A stretch of DNA of 41,918 nucleotides. Origin: a virus. Below, piece after piece: positions 9,986 to 18,000 of this stretch. The stretch is taken from IMG/VR virus record IMGVR_UViG_3300020421_000049, positions 1 through 41,918 of that record, one strand, 5' to 3'. The first letter of the stretch is position 1. Every line of letters starts with the position of its first letter. The notes under the pieces are model-generated. The model was not told the DNA's origin. It was given only the letters and a program-made list of their open reading frames with translations, and searched no databases. A program made the translations under genes and the position numbers.

Positions 9986-10055
9986 CCTAATGTCAGATTT
10001 GAACTGACGACCTACGCTTTACAAAAGCGTTGCTCTACCACTGAGCTAATCAGGC
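9984..10055 (-). tRNA. tRNA-Thr (UGU)
   Basis: Complete cloverleaf on the minus strand: acceptor GCCTGAT/ATTAGGC with one G-U pair, D-stem GCTC/GAGC, perfect anticodon stem ACGCT/AGCGT around loop TTTGTAA (anticodon TGT), and T-arm GTCAG TTCAAAT CTGAC. No encoded CCA. It begins about 10 nt after the cpeT stop, so it is probably cotranscribed with cpeT. Confidence 0.93.
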
Positions 10056-10065
10056 GATGTGGGCA

Positions 10066-10581
10066 TTACTGCCGCACAAATTTAAAAGCACCCCAGTCAG
10101 AACCCCATACTTTAGTATGATTTTCTGCATGAAGACCTTTGTCTACTACGTGGTATTCATCTGCAGTCAAGGTGACTTCATTTTGGACGTATGTATTAGT
10201 CCCATTCCAATTCACGTAGCAGTCACAGGTTGAGGTCCCGCCAAAGTATGACTGCGGACCTGTCTGTCTCATAATAATATCACAACCCTCGCGATATGTC
10301 AACATATCTTCTGTAATTTGATCAAGGTTTTGGCATTGAGCAAATTGCAATGGGTTGGTGATCTCATAGTTTTTCAAGCGATACTCTTCACCATCCTGTT
10401 CCACATCGATAACGAACTGACGATATGGACGGTTAAGTAGGTAATTGTATGCTTGTTCTCCGTATATACGATTCTCTCCAATCAAACGGTGAGAAACACG
10501 AATGTGTGCATAACGAGTGGGATGGGATTGTGCTTGACGTTTGTTAGCAAATGTACCCACCAATAGTTCAATGAAACTCAT
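10066..10581 (-). CDS. cpeT: CpeT-like phycobiliprotein lyase
   Basis: The 171-aa protein has the CpeT/CpcT lipocalin-like pattern: an N-terminal LLVGTFANKRQAQSHPTRYA followed by HIRVSHR, then YGEQAYNYLLNRPYRQFV, the conserved Arg/Tyr-rich start of the bilin-binding barrel. The C-terminal half has CDCYVNW and ALTADEYHVVD-like segments (here TLTADEYHVVDKG). Known family members bind phycoerythrobilin and assist its attachment to phycoerythrin subunits; cyanophage CpeT binds bilins. Its start overlaps the stop of the upstream 88-aa gene by 4 nt (ATGA), so it is translationally coupled. It probably supports host light harvesting during infection. Confidence 0.85.
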   Translation of the reverse strand: MSFIELLVGTFANKRQAQSHPTRYAHIRVSHRLIGENRIYGEQAYNYLLNRPYRQFVIDVEQDGEEYRLKNYEITNPLQFAQCQNLDQITEDMLTYREGCDIIMRQTGPQSYFGGTSTCDCYVNWNGTNTYVQNEVTLTADEYHVVDKGLHAENHTKVWGSDWGAFKFVRQ

Positions 10582-10844
10582 TCTGGTATAAGTTCTGGAT
10601 TAATAAGATCTAATTCAAATAACACTGGATGACACTCTTCTGCGATGAGATAATCAGAGAATTTGAAGATGTCCTCTAATGAATACTCATCGTGTAATGC
10701 TGCTTCTGAAAGAATCCATTTGTCTTCCTTTTCCTCTTTCTCTAAAGTGTCGAAAGCAAATGGCATATTCTCTATAAAGTACATCAACACTGGTTCGTTG
10801 TCAACAAAGACGTGTCTACGACTAATTGTAAACTGCGTGTTCAT
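10578..10844 (-). CDS. conserved cyanophage hypothetical protein (88 aa)
   Basis: I do not recognise a domain in this acidic 88-aa protein (starts MNTQFTISRRHVFVDNEP, ends ELDLINPELIPE). The start at 10844 was preferred over an upstream GTG/ATG near 10907 because that one lies inside tRNA-Leu; an AGGA lies about 10 nt upstream of the chosen ATG. Its stop overlaps the cpeT start by 4 nt, so the two are coupled. No signal peptide or membrane segment is seen. The position suggests, but does not prove, a link to CpeT function. Confidence 0.6.
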   Translation of the reverse strand: MNTQFTISRRHVFVDNEPVLMYFIENMPFAFDTLEKEEKEDKWILSEAALHDEYSLEDIFKFSDYLIAEECHPVLFELDLINPELIPE

Positions 10845-10866
10845 CGTGTTAGCAATCCTGGTAATG

Positions 10867-11076
10867 TTATTTAACAGGAATGCGAGTAGGGAGACTTGAA
10901 CTCCCACGACTTTTAAGGTCAGCGGATTTTAAGTCCGATGCGTCTACCGATTCCGCCATACTCGCAAGTTTTTTCAGCAGAGCAGAACGACGTGCTCGTG
11001 CCTGCCGAAGTGCCTGAGGTTTCAGATGACGCTTCTTCTCCTTGTCAGAGTGGTGTTGCCAGTTTGGCGTGGTCAT
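10867..11076 (-). CDS. small basic ORF that runs through tRNA-Leu (doubtful)
   Basis: A 69-codon frame opens at 11076 behind GAGG at good spacing and an extended -10 promoter, and encodes a strongly basic segment (KEKKRHLKPQALRQARARRS). From about residue 39 it is simply the antisense-free readout of tRNA-Leu (MAESVDASDLKS), a pattern well known as a spurious translation of tRNA genes. The first ~37 codons may be a real micro-protein, or the whole frame may be an accident. No family is recognised. Confidence 0.3.
   Translation of the reverse strand: MTTPNWQHHSDKEKKRHLKPQALRQARARRSALLKKLASMAESVDASDLKSADLKSRGSSSLPTRIPVK
10881..10965 (-). tRNA. tRNA-Leu (UAA)
   Basis: An 85-nt class II tRNA on the minus strand: acceptor GCGAGTA.../...ACTCGC, D-region GGCGGAATCGGTAGACGC, anticodon loop CTTAAAA (anticodon TAA), a long variable arm (GCTGACCTTAAAAGTCGT), T-arm GGGAG TTCAAGT CTCCC, discriminator A. 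The top anticodon-stem pair is a T-C mismatch; the rest is regular. No encoded CCA. Confidence 0.93.
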
Positions 11077-11098
11077 CTGTCTGCCTCAGTACCTACGA

Positions 11099-11107
11099 AT
11101 TATAGCA
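11099..11107 (-). promoter_or_regulatory. extended -10 promoter for the tRNA-Leu/cpeT unit
   Basis: The minus strand reads TGCTATAAT, a perfect extended -10 (TGn-TATAAT), with no clear -35. It lies just after the stop of the 46-aa gene and upstream of tRNA-Leu, the 88-aa gene, cpeT and tRNA-Thr, which are all on the same strand. Confidence 0.6.
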
Positions 11108-11109
11108 CA

Positions 11110-11250
11110 CTATGTAGGGCGTTTGGGAGGTGCTGACAGTTTATTAACTGACTGCTGCTTGATCCATTCTCTCAATTCTGGTGTCTCTTCCCAGATCCAT
11201 TCTTCTTCACGACCTTTCTTGTCGGTCTTCTTGTAGATGCGTTCAGTCAT
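11110..11250 (-). CDS. small hypothetical protein (46 aa)
   Basis: A 46-codon gene (MTERIYKKTDKKGREEEWIW, then ETPELREWIKQQ) rich in charged residues and Trp. Its ATG overlaps the 3' end of the upstream 65-aa gene by 8 nt, which supports a real coupled gene. No domain is recognised and no membrane segment is visible. Confidence 0.6.
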   Translation of the reverse strand: MTERIYKKTDKKGREEEWIWEETPELREWIKQQSVNKLSAPPKRPT

Positions 11251-11440
11251 TTTGGATACCATCCATTACTTGTTGTAGATCGTCAGCACGTCCCCTATAA
11301 TATTCAATCTCCTCGGTAAGGACATCACGAATGTCATCAACAATAATGTTAGGGTCAACATCATCGTTGAAGTAGGTCTTAATCGCTTCCGATAAGTAAC
11401 GACGCCTGTTCCACTCCATACTATATGGTCTGTAATTCAT
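11243..11440 (-). CDS. small hypothetical protein (65 aa)
   Basis: A 65-aa predominantly helical, acidic protein (MNYRPYSMEWNRRRYLSEAI..., DDIRDVLTEEIEYYRGRADD). A sigma70-type promoter lies directly upstream and the following 46-aa gene overlaps it by 8 nt, so it heads a small operon. No known domain is recognised. The Asp/Glu-rich helix resembles many small cyanophage proteins of unknown role. Confidence 0.65.
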   Translation of the reverse strand: MNYRPYSMEWNRRRYLSEAIKTYFNDDVDPNIIVDDIRDVLTEEIEYYRGRADDLQQVMDGIQND

Positions 11441-11463
11441 GATTATAGGGTTTGTATGTTTGT

Positions 11464-11492
11464 ATTCTATAGGACAATAATCTATTTGTCAA
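11464..11492 (-). promoter_or_regulatory. sigma70-type promoter
   Basis: TTGACA (11487-11492) and TAGAAT (11464-11469) are spaced by exactly 17 nt on the minus strand. The -35 overlaps the stop of the glutaredoxin-like gene, and the start site would lie about 20 nt before the 65-aa gene. Confidence 0.65.
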
Positions 11493-11724
11493 GCATGTTC
11501 ATATTTTTTAGGTAATGTAATGTGTCCTTCATATTACCAATATGTTTGTTGCCCAATGAAACTTGGGGATACTCTGCGTCTCCTCCAAATTCCATCTCAA
11601 ATTGATGCTGTTCAAAGTGTCTTCCTAGATCGTATCTATGAAACTCTGTCGAGATAGATTCAAGAAGTTGAGCAATGCGTTCGCATTCTTGACTACCATT
11701 TGAATAGATTACTGCTGTTGTCAT
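11482..11724 (-). CDS. glutaredoxin-like protein lacking the N-terminal active-site Cys
   Basis: The 80-aa protein has a thioredoxin/glutaredoxin fold pattern: an initial strand (TTAVIYSNG), an active-site position S11-Q-E-C14, helix CERIAQLLES, and the cis-Pro region YPQVSLGNKHIGNMKDTLHYL near residue 54, which in glutaredoxins contacts glutathione. The first catalytic Cys is replaced by Ser (SxxC), so dithiol chemistry is not expected; the C-terminal Cys alone remains. It is coupled by a 4-nt overlap to the upstream 61-aa gene. A second, intact glutaredoxin lies at 35470. Redox role is inferred from fold only. Confidence 0.7.
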   Translation of the reverse strand: MTTAVIYSNGSQECERIAQLLESISTEFHRYDLGRHFEQHQFEMEFGGDAEYPQVSLGNKHIGNMKDTLHYLKNMNMLDK

Positions 11725-11906
11725 TTGGTTTCGTGAGCGTATTCAATTACTATCTTTTTGTGCATGGTTTTTAAATCACTGCACTCGTAATATGTAGCTT
11801 TTCCGTTTAACAATTTGCAGATATTATCAACTTGTATGTCAACGGCAATTTTTTTGAATTCTGGCGTAATGCCTGTCCGTTCCTGTGGTTGATTAAAATC
11901 ATTCAT
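11721..11906 (-). CDS. small hypothetical protein (61 aa)
   Basis: A 61-aa protein (MNDFNQPQERTGITPEFKK, then AVDIQVDNICKLLNGKATYY) with no recognised domain. It overlaps both neighbours by 4 nt (ATGA at each end), strong support for a real, translationally coupled gene in this run of small genes. Confidence 0.6.
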   Translation of the reverse strand: MNDFNQPQERTGITPEFKKIAVDIQVDNICKLLNGKATYYECSDLKTMHKKIVIEYAHETK

Positions 11907-12103
11907 AGATCAAGTTCACCTTGTAGTTTGCGTTCTTCCTCTATTCTGTTGTGTTCTGCCCACATATCAGCAACCATGTCTCTTGGTTTCACGTTTCGAG
12001 TGTGTATATCCACTTTACTCGCTGTCAACCATTTGTCAATAGCCTCTTGTGTGGGAACCACAATTCTAACAGCAGTGCCATCTTTGACAAACTCCTCGTT
12101 CAT
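11903..12103 (-). CDS. small hypothetical protein (66 aa)
   Basis: The frame extends upstream to 12145, but the ATG at 12103 is preferred because it overlaps the TGA of the preceding 44-aa gene (ATGA), the coupling used throughout this cluster. The protein starts MNEEFVKDGTAVRIVVPTQE and ends with an acidic helix EEERKLQGELDL. No domain is recognised. Confidence 0.55.
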   Translation of the reverse strand: MNEEFVKDGTAVRIVVPTQEAIDKWLTASKVDIHTRNVKPRDMVADMWAEHNRIEEERKLQGELDL

Positions 12104-12234
12104 TTTTTCGTAGGTTTCTGGAGTGATTCTTTCCATTCTTTCCATTTGGGGATTACTTCAAAAATATTTTGCTCTTTTTTCTTGTGCATCTTTCGATACT
12201 GCTCAGCAGCAAGATTATCTAAAAAATCATTCAT
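12100..12234 (-). CDS. small hypothetical protein (44 aa)
   Basis: A 44-codon gene (MNDFLDNLAAEQYRKMHKKK..., ending WKESLQKPTKK) fills the gap between its neighbours. It overlaps the upstream gene by 8 nt and the downstream gene by 4 nt. The N-terminus is like that of small cyanophage helical proteins; function unknown. Confidence 0.55.
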   Translation of the reverse strand: MNDFLDNLAAEQYRKMHKKKEQNIFEVIPKWKEWKESLQKPTKK

Positions 12235-12562
12235 CGTGTTGTTTCCAAGAAATACTAATATTATCCAATCCTTCTACTTCAGAAGGTTCTATTTTTATCT
12301 CGGGAGAAAATTGTTTCAACTCCTCCTCTTCCCATTGTTCAACAATATCTTTTGCTTGTTTGTCAACAGACGCCATTTCCATATCTACCCTACCATCAAC
12401 CCACTTTTGCCATAACCATTCTATGAATCCTAGGGCAAGGTGTTTAACAATAGGGTTTTGTTTTTTTGCCCACCTTCTCATTTTAGTGAAGGGTGTATCT
12501 ACACCACCCCACTGATATTCAAATTCATATTGGTAGGATTTAGTCTCTTTGTCTCCAGTCAT
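12227..12562 (-). CDS. hypothetical protein (111 aa)
   Basis: An acidic, Trp-rich protein starting MTGDKETKSYQYEFEYQWGG and containing FTKMRRWAKKQNPIVKHLAL and EQWEEEELKQF. The frame opens at 12604; the ATG at 12562 was chosen to keep the overlap with the upstream gene short (23 nt) rather than 65 nt. Neither start has a strong Shine-Dalgarno. No domain is recognised. Confidence 0.55.
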   Translation of the reverse strand: MTGDKETKSYQYEFEYQWGGVDTPFTKMRRWAKKQNPIVKHLALGFIEWLWQKWVDGRVDMEMASVDKQAKDIVEQWEEEELKQFSPEIKIEPSEVEGLDNISISWKQHDE

Positions 12563-12854
12563 CAGGTTTATCTCTAATGAACCAGTCCTTAATATCGTCA
12601 GCACTATCGAATCCCGTTTTATGATTGGATGGATCGGGATCGCCTAAACCCATCCTATTCATAAAATCATCCATACTGCCCTCCTCAATGTTTTGAGCAG
12701 CTTGTCTTCGTGCCTGTTGTAACCAATTTCTAGCAGTAGTATGTGACTTGGCAAGTTTTTGTGCCCATACCATATCTTCTAACTTGACTTCTTCACCATT
12801 TGCAATTTTTTTACAAATAAATTCTAAGCGAAGTCGGTATTGAGTAGAAAGCAT
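12540..12854 (-). CDS. conserved cyanophage hypothetical protein (104 aa)
   Basis: A 104-aa protein with an N-terminal helical region (MLSTQYRLRLEFICKKIANG, MVWAQKLAKSHTTARNWLQQARRQA) and an acidic C-terminal tail (DFMNRMGLGDPDPSNHKTGF). AGAGGA lies at ideal spacing before the ATG and a CTAAATA late promoter lies just upstream, so it heads the operon 12854-11482. The pattern is familiar from T4-like cyanophages but has no assigned function. Confidence 0.7.
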   Translation of the reverse strand: MLSTQYRLRLEFICKKIANGEEVKLEDMVWAQKLAKSHTTARNWLQQARRQAAQNIEEGSMDDFMNRMGLGDPDPSNHKTGFDSADDIKDWFIRDKPDDWRQRD

Positions 12855-12875
12855 ATTCCTCTCATTATTCGTGAT

Positions 12876-12882
12876 TATTTAG
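12876..12882 (-). promoter_or_regulatory. late promoter (CTAAATA type)
   Basis: The minus strand reads CTAAATA, the cyanophage variant of the T4 late promoter, 21 nt upstream of the 104-aa gene and just after the terminator of the preceding unit. Confidence 0.55.
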
Positions 12883-12883
12883 A

Positions 12884-12910
12884 ATAAAAAAGGGACCCGT
12901 AGGTCCCTTG
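12884..12910 (-). terminator. intrinsic terminator after the beta-barrel-like gene
   Basis: On the minus strand AAGGGACC-TACG-GGTCCCTT is followed by a run of T. It lies 26 nt after the stop of the gene at 12936 and isolates it from the next operon. Confidence 0.85.
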
Positions 12911-12935
12911 TTATTATATCACATCAACTAGTGAA

Positions 12936-13307
12936 TCAGAAGCTGTACTTCAGACCCAACTTTGTACCATATCCACGGTCAACGTTAGAATCACCAGAAC
13001 CAACGAATGATACTTCACCATAAGCACCAAGAGATTCGGTCAAACCGATGCCGAGACCTGCCTTACCAGAAGGAACGGTGTCTCCTTCGCCGTTGTCAGG
13101 AGAAAGCACAGTAGCACCTGCTTGGACGTAGTAAGAAGCGTTATCGCCCAAAGGACCTTCATAACCAACGTGCAGGTCGGTATTAGTTCCGTTGTAGTTC
13201 GATCCAGTGAAACCAGAGTTTGCCTCTACGTTAACATAAGGACCTGCAAAGGCAGCGCCAGTAGAAAGGGACAGAGCAGCGGTAGCTGCGAATGCGGATT
13301 TGATCAT
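12936..13307 (-). CDS. secreted beta-barrel-like outer-membrane protein
   Basis: The 123-aa product begins with a clear Sec signal peptide (MIKSAFAATAALSLSTGAAFA, cleavage after AFA) followed by GPYVNVEANSGF and alternating strand patterns (YYVQAGATVL, GAYGEVSFVG), ending in LGLKYSF. A terminal aromatic after alternating residues is typical of outer-membrane beta-barrels. Start 13307 was chosen because it gives the signal peptide and follows GAGG at good spacing; the frame opens further upstream. Similar small proteins occur in cyanophages and in marine Synechococcus. A role in altering the host envelope is inference; a virion role is also possible. It has its own promoters, structured leader and terminator. 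Confidence 0.75.
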   Translation of the reverse strand: MIKSAFAATAALSLSTGAAFAGPYVNVEANSGFTGSNYNGTNTDLHVGYEGPLGDNASYYVQAGATVLSPDNGEGDTVPSGKAGLGIGLTESLGAYGEVSFVGSGDSNVDRGYGTKLGLKYSF

Positions 13308-13309
13308 TG

Positions 13310-13381
13310 AAATTTTTCCTCGTTTGTTGTTTACTTGCGGAGTGGTTACCCGCAGATGGAGAGTCGGTTTGTCCCGACTGC
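13310..13381 (-). promoter_or_regulatory. structured 5' leader of the beta-barrel-like gene
   Basis: From the predicted start site the leader contains two stable hairpins: AGTCGG-GACAAA-CCGACT and TGCGG-(9 nt)-CCGCA, then an unstructured CAAGTAAACAAC stretch leading to the GAGG ribosome site. Such leaders can stabilise mRNA or bind a regulator. No known riboswitch class is recognised. Confidence 0.5.
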
Positions 13382-13387
13382 TTAAAA

Positions 13388-13416
13388 AGTATAGCACATG
13401 ACGGCGTGAGCGTCAA
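13388..13416 (-). promoter_or_regulatory. strong sigma70-type promoter
   Basis: TTGACG (13411-13416), 17-nt spacer, TATACT (13388-13393) on the minus strand. It reads directly into the structured leader. Confidence 0.8.
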
Positions 13417-13462
13417 GTAGGTTGTCCGAGTAATTGGGGGAGTTCCCGATTGCTACAAGAGT

Positions 13463-13492
13463 AATTTATCACGCCTAACCCCCAAAAGTCAA
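13463..13492 (-). promoter_or_regulatory. second, upstream sigma70-like promoter
   Basis: TTGACT (13487-13492) and TAAATT (13463-13468) with an 18-nt spacer, about 75 nt upstream of the main promoter on the same strand. G-runs flank the -35. Weaker match; tandem promoter use is inferred. Confidence 0.4.
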
Positions 13493-13548
13493 CCCCCTTG
13501 TGCCAGTTGACGATGAGTATATCTTACTATTCCTATAAGTTCTACTTA

Positions 13549-13776
13549 TCAGTCATCTTCAGAATCATTGTCTTCGCTTCTGAATACTAGCAATTCCGTC
13601 CCATACTTAACTCCCTCCATTTCAGGGTGAGGTGCGGGTATTACGGTCTTGCTTTTCTTTTTAGGTTTGTCAAATTCCTTAAGTGTTGATGTCATCATCG
13701 TGAACATGAACGCGAAAGTAGCTCCCAATAAACTAACAAAGCATATTAAGTATATGAGAACTGTTATTTGGTTCAT
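13549..13776 (-). CDS. single-pass membrane protein with HPEM...ELL tail motif (75 aa)
   Basis: An N-terminal transmembrane segment (ITVLIYLICFVSLLGATFAF) is followed by a basic stretch (KEFDKPKKKSK) and the segment HPEMEGVKYGTELLVFR, ending in an acidic tail. The HPEM...ELL(x)F/VR pattern recurs in another small membrane protein at 35063. The basic residues after the helix suggest the tail is cytoplasmic. Its start overlaps the upstream 93-aa gene by 4 nt. Cyanobacteria and cyanophages have proteins like this, with no function I can name. Confidence 0.65.
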   Translation of the reverse strand: MNQITVLIYLICFVSLLGATFAFMFTMMTSTLKEFDKPKKKSKTVIPAPHPEMEGVKYGTELLVFRSEDNDSEDD

Positions 13777-14054
13777 CTTCTTATCCAGCGAGGTAGGTAG
13801 AATATAATGAAAGATAATGCCCAGAAAGTTACTAGTGCCATTATGTGCATTAATCTATTAGAATTGATTATCAATCCAATAACTACTAATGCAATCCAAG
13901 TATAGTCAAGCGCACCATGGAACCTATACCATGTGTTTGCACCATACTTTTCGATAAATTTATCTCTTTGTTTAGAGAACCACGGTGATACGTGTCTCAT
14001 CATAACGAATCCTTCGTTAAAGAACATAACAAAGAATCCAATCCAAAAAATCAT
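13773..14054 (-). CDS. polytopic membrane protein of unknown function (93 aa)
   Basis: Three hydrophobic segments are visible: IFWIGFFVMFFNEGFVMM, YTWIALVVIGLIIN and MHIMALVTFWALSFIIFYL, with a charged loop KQRDKFIEKYGANTWYR between the first two. It is coupled to the downstream single-pass protein by a 4-nt overlap and lies only 5 nt after the 327-aa structural gene, so the three may share a transcript. No family is recognised. Confidence 0.65.
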   Translation of the reverse strand: MIFWIGFFVMFFNEGFVMMRHVSPWFSKQRDKFIEKYGANTWYRFHGALDYTWIALVVIGLIINSNRLMHIMALVTFWALSFIIFYLPRWIRR

Positions 14055-14059
14055 AGTTT

Positions 14060-15043
14060 TTAATTAAGGTAAATTAATGCTCCTGTCAATCTGACATTAG
14101 CACCAGTAATAGAAACGTCTGCAGTACCAACAACATCAACCTTGGCAGATGCAATATCAAGGTCTGCTGTTTTGACAGTAGTTTTTGCTGAAGTAAGATC
14201 TAGATCTGCTGTCTTGATCTCTGCCTTTCCTGCTACTGTCCTAAGTTGATAGGCATTTAGTACACCATCTCCTGTAAGAAGTCCTCCTGGGATCTTCTTA
14301 CCTAAGATATCCATATGATATGCACCACCAATCTGTTGTTGCATGTCACCAATGATCTTATGGTTAATAGATCCAGCAGAAACAATGTTTACAGATGCCC
14401 TAGGATCAAATTGTACCACAGATTCTTCAGAAACGCCTTCTGTCTTTTTCTGACCACTGATAACTTCTTTGTAGTTCACAGTTCTTTGTGTCATATTACC
14501 ACAAACCATGTCAATGGTTCCTTTACCACTTTGACCTGCTTGGATTTTAACACCACCATGACCTACTAGCGATAACTCTTCATCTGCGATAAAAGTTATC
14601 TTCGTTGCTCTGACAGTATACTCAGAACCTCTTGCTTCAGTGACAACATCACCATAACAAAGAACATTCAATGCTTCTTTGTTCTCACCACCAGCATTAT
14701 ACTGAATAACAGATGGTTCCTTATGCATTTGTTGCTGACCTTGTGTCTTGATCAGCAACTTACCACTAGCTGCACCCCTATTAGGGTCATGTATACCTGT
14801 GATCAGACGAATAGTTCCTTCACTATCAAGTGCTACAGCACTATCTGCTGGTCCTTCAATCCTAAGTGTCTTCTTACCATTCTCACCAGGAAGTTTTCTG
14901 GTGTAGATATGTGATCCGTCTGCCTTAATTAAGGTACTATAATCTAGACAGTCCGATAGAGCTTGTGTCTCTGGAGATTTTTTTGGTTTTGCTACCCCTG
15001 TGGGTAGTTTTGCTGCTGACTTGACTCCTTTTGCTGCTGACAT
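14060..15043 (-). CDS. beta-rich virion structural protein, probably baseplate or spike associated
   Basis: A 327-aa protein with a basic Lys/Ala-rich N-terminus, a middle of short beta-strands, and a C-terminus of regularly repeated strands (KTADLDLTSAK, KTADLDIASAK, then VDVVGTADVSITGANVRL), which is the pattern of a beta-helix or triple-stranded spike. It lies directly downstream of the gp5-like gene (9-nt gap) and may take the place of the C-terminal beta-helix needle that T4 gp5 carries on the same chain. That assignment is inferred from position and repeat pattern. Confidence 0.65.
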   Translation of the reverse strand: MSAAKGVKSAAKLPTGVAKPKKSPETQALSDCLDYSTLIKADGSHIYTRKLPGENGKKTLRIEGPADSAVALDSEGTIRLITGIHDPNRGAASGKLLIKTQGQQQMHKEPSVIQYNAGGENKEALNVLCYGDVVTEARGSEYTVRATKITFIADEELSLVGHGGVKIQAGQSGKGTIDMVCGNMTQRTVNYKEVISGQKKTEGVSEESVVQFDPRASVNIVSAGSINHKIIGDMQQQIGGAYHMDILGKKIPGGLLTGDGVLNAYQLRTVAGKAEIKTADLDLTSAKTTVKTADLDIASAKVDVVGTADVSITGANVRLTGALIYLN

Positions 15044-15052
15044 AATTCTATA

Positions 15053-18000
15053 TTACGGACAATCTACATAACGACCAGTTCCAATCTTAGTGGAACCAAG
15101 TTCAACCAATCTATCTTCAGATAGACATGATAGAGATGGCATTAGTTTTGCACCATATCCACCTCCACCAACAATAATAATTTTAGGAATGCGTTCAAAA
15201 GTGACTTCCCTATTTAATACTCTAGCACCAATAAGGAATCCATCTGGATTAATAACTGCTTCAGCAATACTTGGATCGTCATCAATGTAAATGGTTGGAG
15301 CACTTTGATATCCAAATCCAGGACGTATTAAAGTGAATGAATCAATGATGCATCTCTTACCATTGTTAGATGCTAGATTCTTCTTATATCCATATCCACC
15401 AGATATCACTCTGATTTCAGATACAAATCCATCATTATCTAACAATGCTGTAGCAGATGCTCCAATACCATTACCACCAACTGTTACGAATGGTGCTTCA
15501 GTATATGGACCACCAGGAACAGTTACTGGAATCTCAATAATTTTTCCACTATCATCAGTAATAACATCAATTGGATCAACAACTGGTTCAGTTGGTTCTG
15601 TGAATACATTGTCTGAATTATCACCAACACCCTCATCTACATCATCGATACCCTGATTGGATAGAACCAGAACATCTGCAGATGCATTTGTAGAGGAGAT
15701 ACTAAACGTTAGAACTTCATCAGTTTCTGATACATACTCATCTACAATACCAACAGTAATTTTTGCTGTGTTGTCACCAATAACGAAATTAGCAGAAACA
15801 ACTCCACCTATGATATTGTCAGGAGTAAAGTTTGGTGATAAGCGATAATTTAAAACACTACCATTAGGAACATTTTCTGTTGTTACAGTATAGATGATGA
15901 ACTCACCTGCATCAACAGAACTTCTGTTAGCAACTACTTTATAAGAAGGTTCTGTGGATGTAGTACCATCTGTACCATCATCAATGGTTGTGATACTATC
16001 ATCAACACCATCATTAATTTCATCGATGATATCATCAAAACTATATTCGTATGGATCATACGGATCATAATCGTCAATATCATTTCTGACTTTCTGTTTA
16101 ATTACACACTTAGCAACATTGTTCTTGAATCTAGTAGTAATGTCACTAGTGTTATCAGGACTGTTTAACTTAATTCTACCGAAGAAGATTTCATCTCTTT
16201 CATCCTCTTGATCATTGATTGTTCTGACTTCAATTGTTTTTGATGTTTCATTTGGAGCAAAACCAACAATATCAGTAACCATGATAAAATCTTTCTTTGG
16301 AGTTGCAGTAGATCCACCAACTGTTTTGAAAGTTACAGAAGATGCTTCACTTACATATCCACTTCTAGTGATAGTAAATACTGCGTTATCACCCTCTTTT
16401 ACCTCAATGTCCTGAATATCATATACGATCTTCTTCTTATACGAGGGACTGTTTGGATTATTCTTAGGTGTACTTCCATATTTGTCATCAAATACACCAC
16501 CACGGAATCCAATACGGGTTCCTGCTAGTTGCTTACCATTATATGCTTCATCACAAACATACTGATTAGTATCAGCACTAGTGTCTGGGAATAGATTGTC
16601 AATGCTTTCTAATAGATCATCTAAGAAGTCACCTTCTTTCTTTTTCTCTTCACCATTAGTGCATTCACTATCCTCGTCACTACACTTTGCATCAGGTCCA
16701 GTACAAGTAATACCCAAGAAATCTAGAACCTTAGCAATTGCTCCACCAACTAGATTTAAAGCACTAGCAATTGGTCCTAAAAGATCTTGCAGTGGTCCAA
16801 GAATACTTTCAATAATATCTTCCAGTAGAGAAGTTAGTTTAGATAGAATACCATTTACCATGGCATCAATCTGACATGCTACACTCTGGTAGATATCATT
16901 AATAATACCCATCAAAAGATCTGTTACCCATTGGATTAATCTTTCTCCAATGTCTGCCATCTTACAACCAAGATCTTTGAGTAGGTTATTAAACCACTCA
17001 GTTACTGGTGTTAATACATTACCAGTTCCATCTGGTCTCAATACTGCTTTGATTAATGCCTCAACTCCTTCTGTGAGTTTTTCAATAATAAATCCTTTGA
17101 TCTTAGCAACAAAGTGTCTGATAACAGCAATAAACTTATTTGTATACTTTCTAGCAGTATATACTGCATCATATATTCCACCAGTTGCTTCACCAACTAG
17201 ATACGTACCAATATTTCCATTGTTCCTTTGTACTTCTGCAAGAAACTCTCCCATAATACGGGTAGTTGATGTCTTGAGGTCTTCAGGACCACACTTAGAT
17301 GCTTTTTCTTGACACCAGTCCTCAGATGCTTGAGATCCATCAGCAATAGGAGCAATCATTGCTGGTGGTACAGGAGGAGCCCATGGATGTGGACAACCAG
17401 CAGATAGTTCTACTGATGTTTGTAATCCTTCTGCACCACCAGATGTGTTAGCAAACGTAGCAAACGTTCCATCACCAGCTCCAAAGAACTGAGTGTAATC
17501 AATATCAAGACCTAAATCTATTCCAGTGTTAAATTCTGCTGCTAGATTCTCATCAAAGAGAACTGCGCCTGTTTGTACACCATCTTTAGAATTGTTTGGT
17601 TTTCTTGCTGGAGTTGCTTCTGCAGATTGTGATGATGACTGTGTTAAATTATTTGCTGGTGATGGAATACCATCCTTATTGACATCAATATCTGGGTCAA
17701 GGAATGTTGTAAAAGAATTACATTCACCAGGTTGAAATTCATTTACTACCTTAGTAGCACCTGGGGTCATACCAATTGACCCCATGATGATTGGTTTTTG
17801 TTTTTCAGGATCTAGGTAAAATCCAATTACCCATGATCCTTGTTTTAACTGTGCATGCGTTCCTGTTAAATTTCCAACACTAAATGGTAGGTTCACAGGC
17901 ATGATTACAGATGCCCATGGTAAATCATCCGCAGGGACAACCTCGCAGTCCTTAAGATGCTCACCTACAATACGAACTTTATATCGATTGGCACCTTTAA

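Noticed and set aside
11951-12515. plus-strand frames of 130-154 codons rich in Phe, Cys and Ser
   Set aside because: They lie opposite a chain of minus-strand genes joined by 4-8-nt overlaps and have the composition expected from the complement of Glu/Lys codons.
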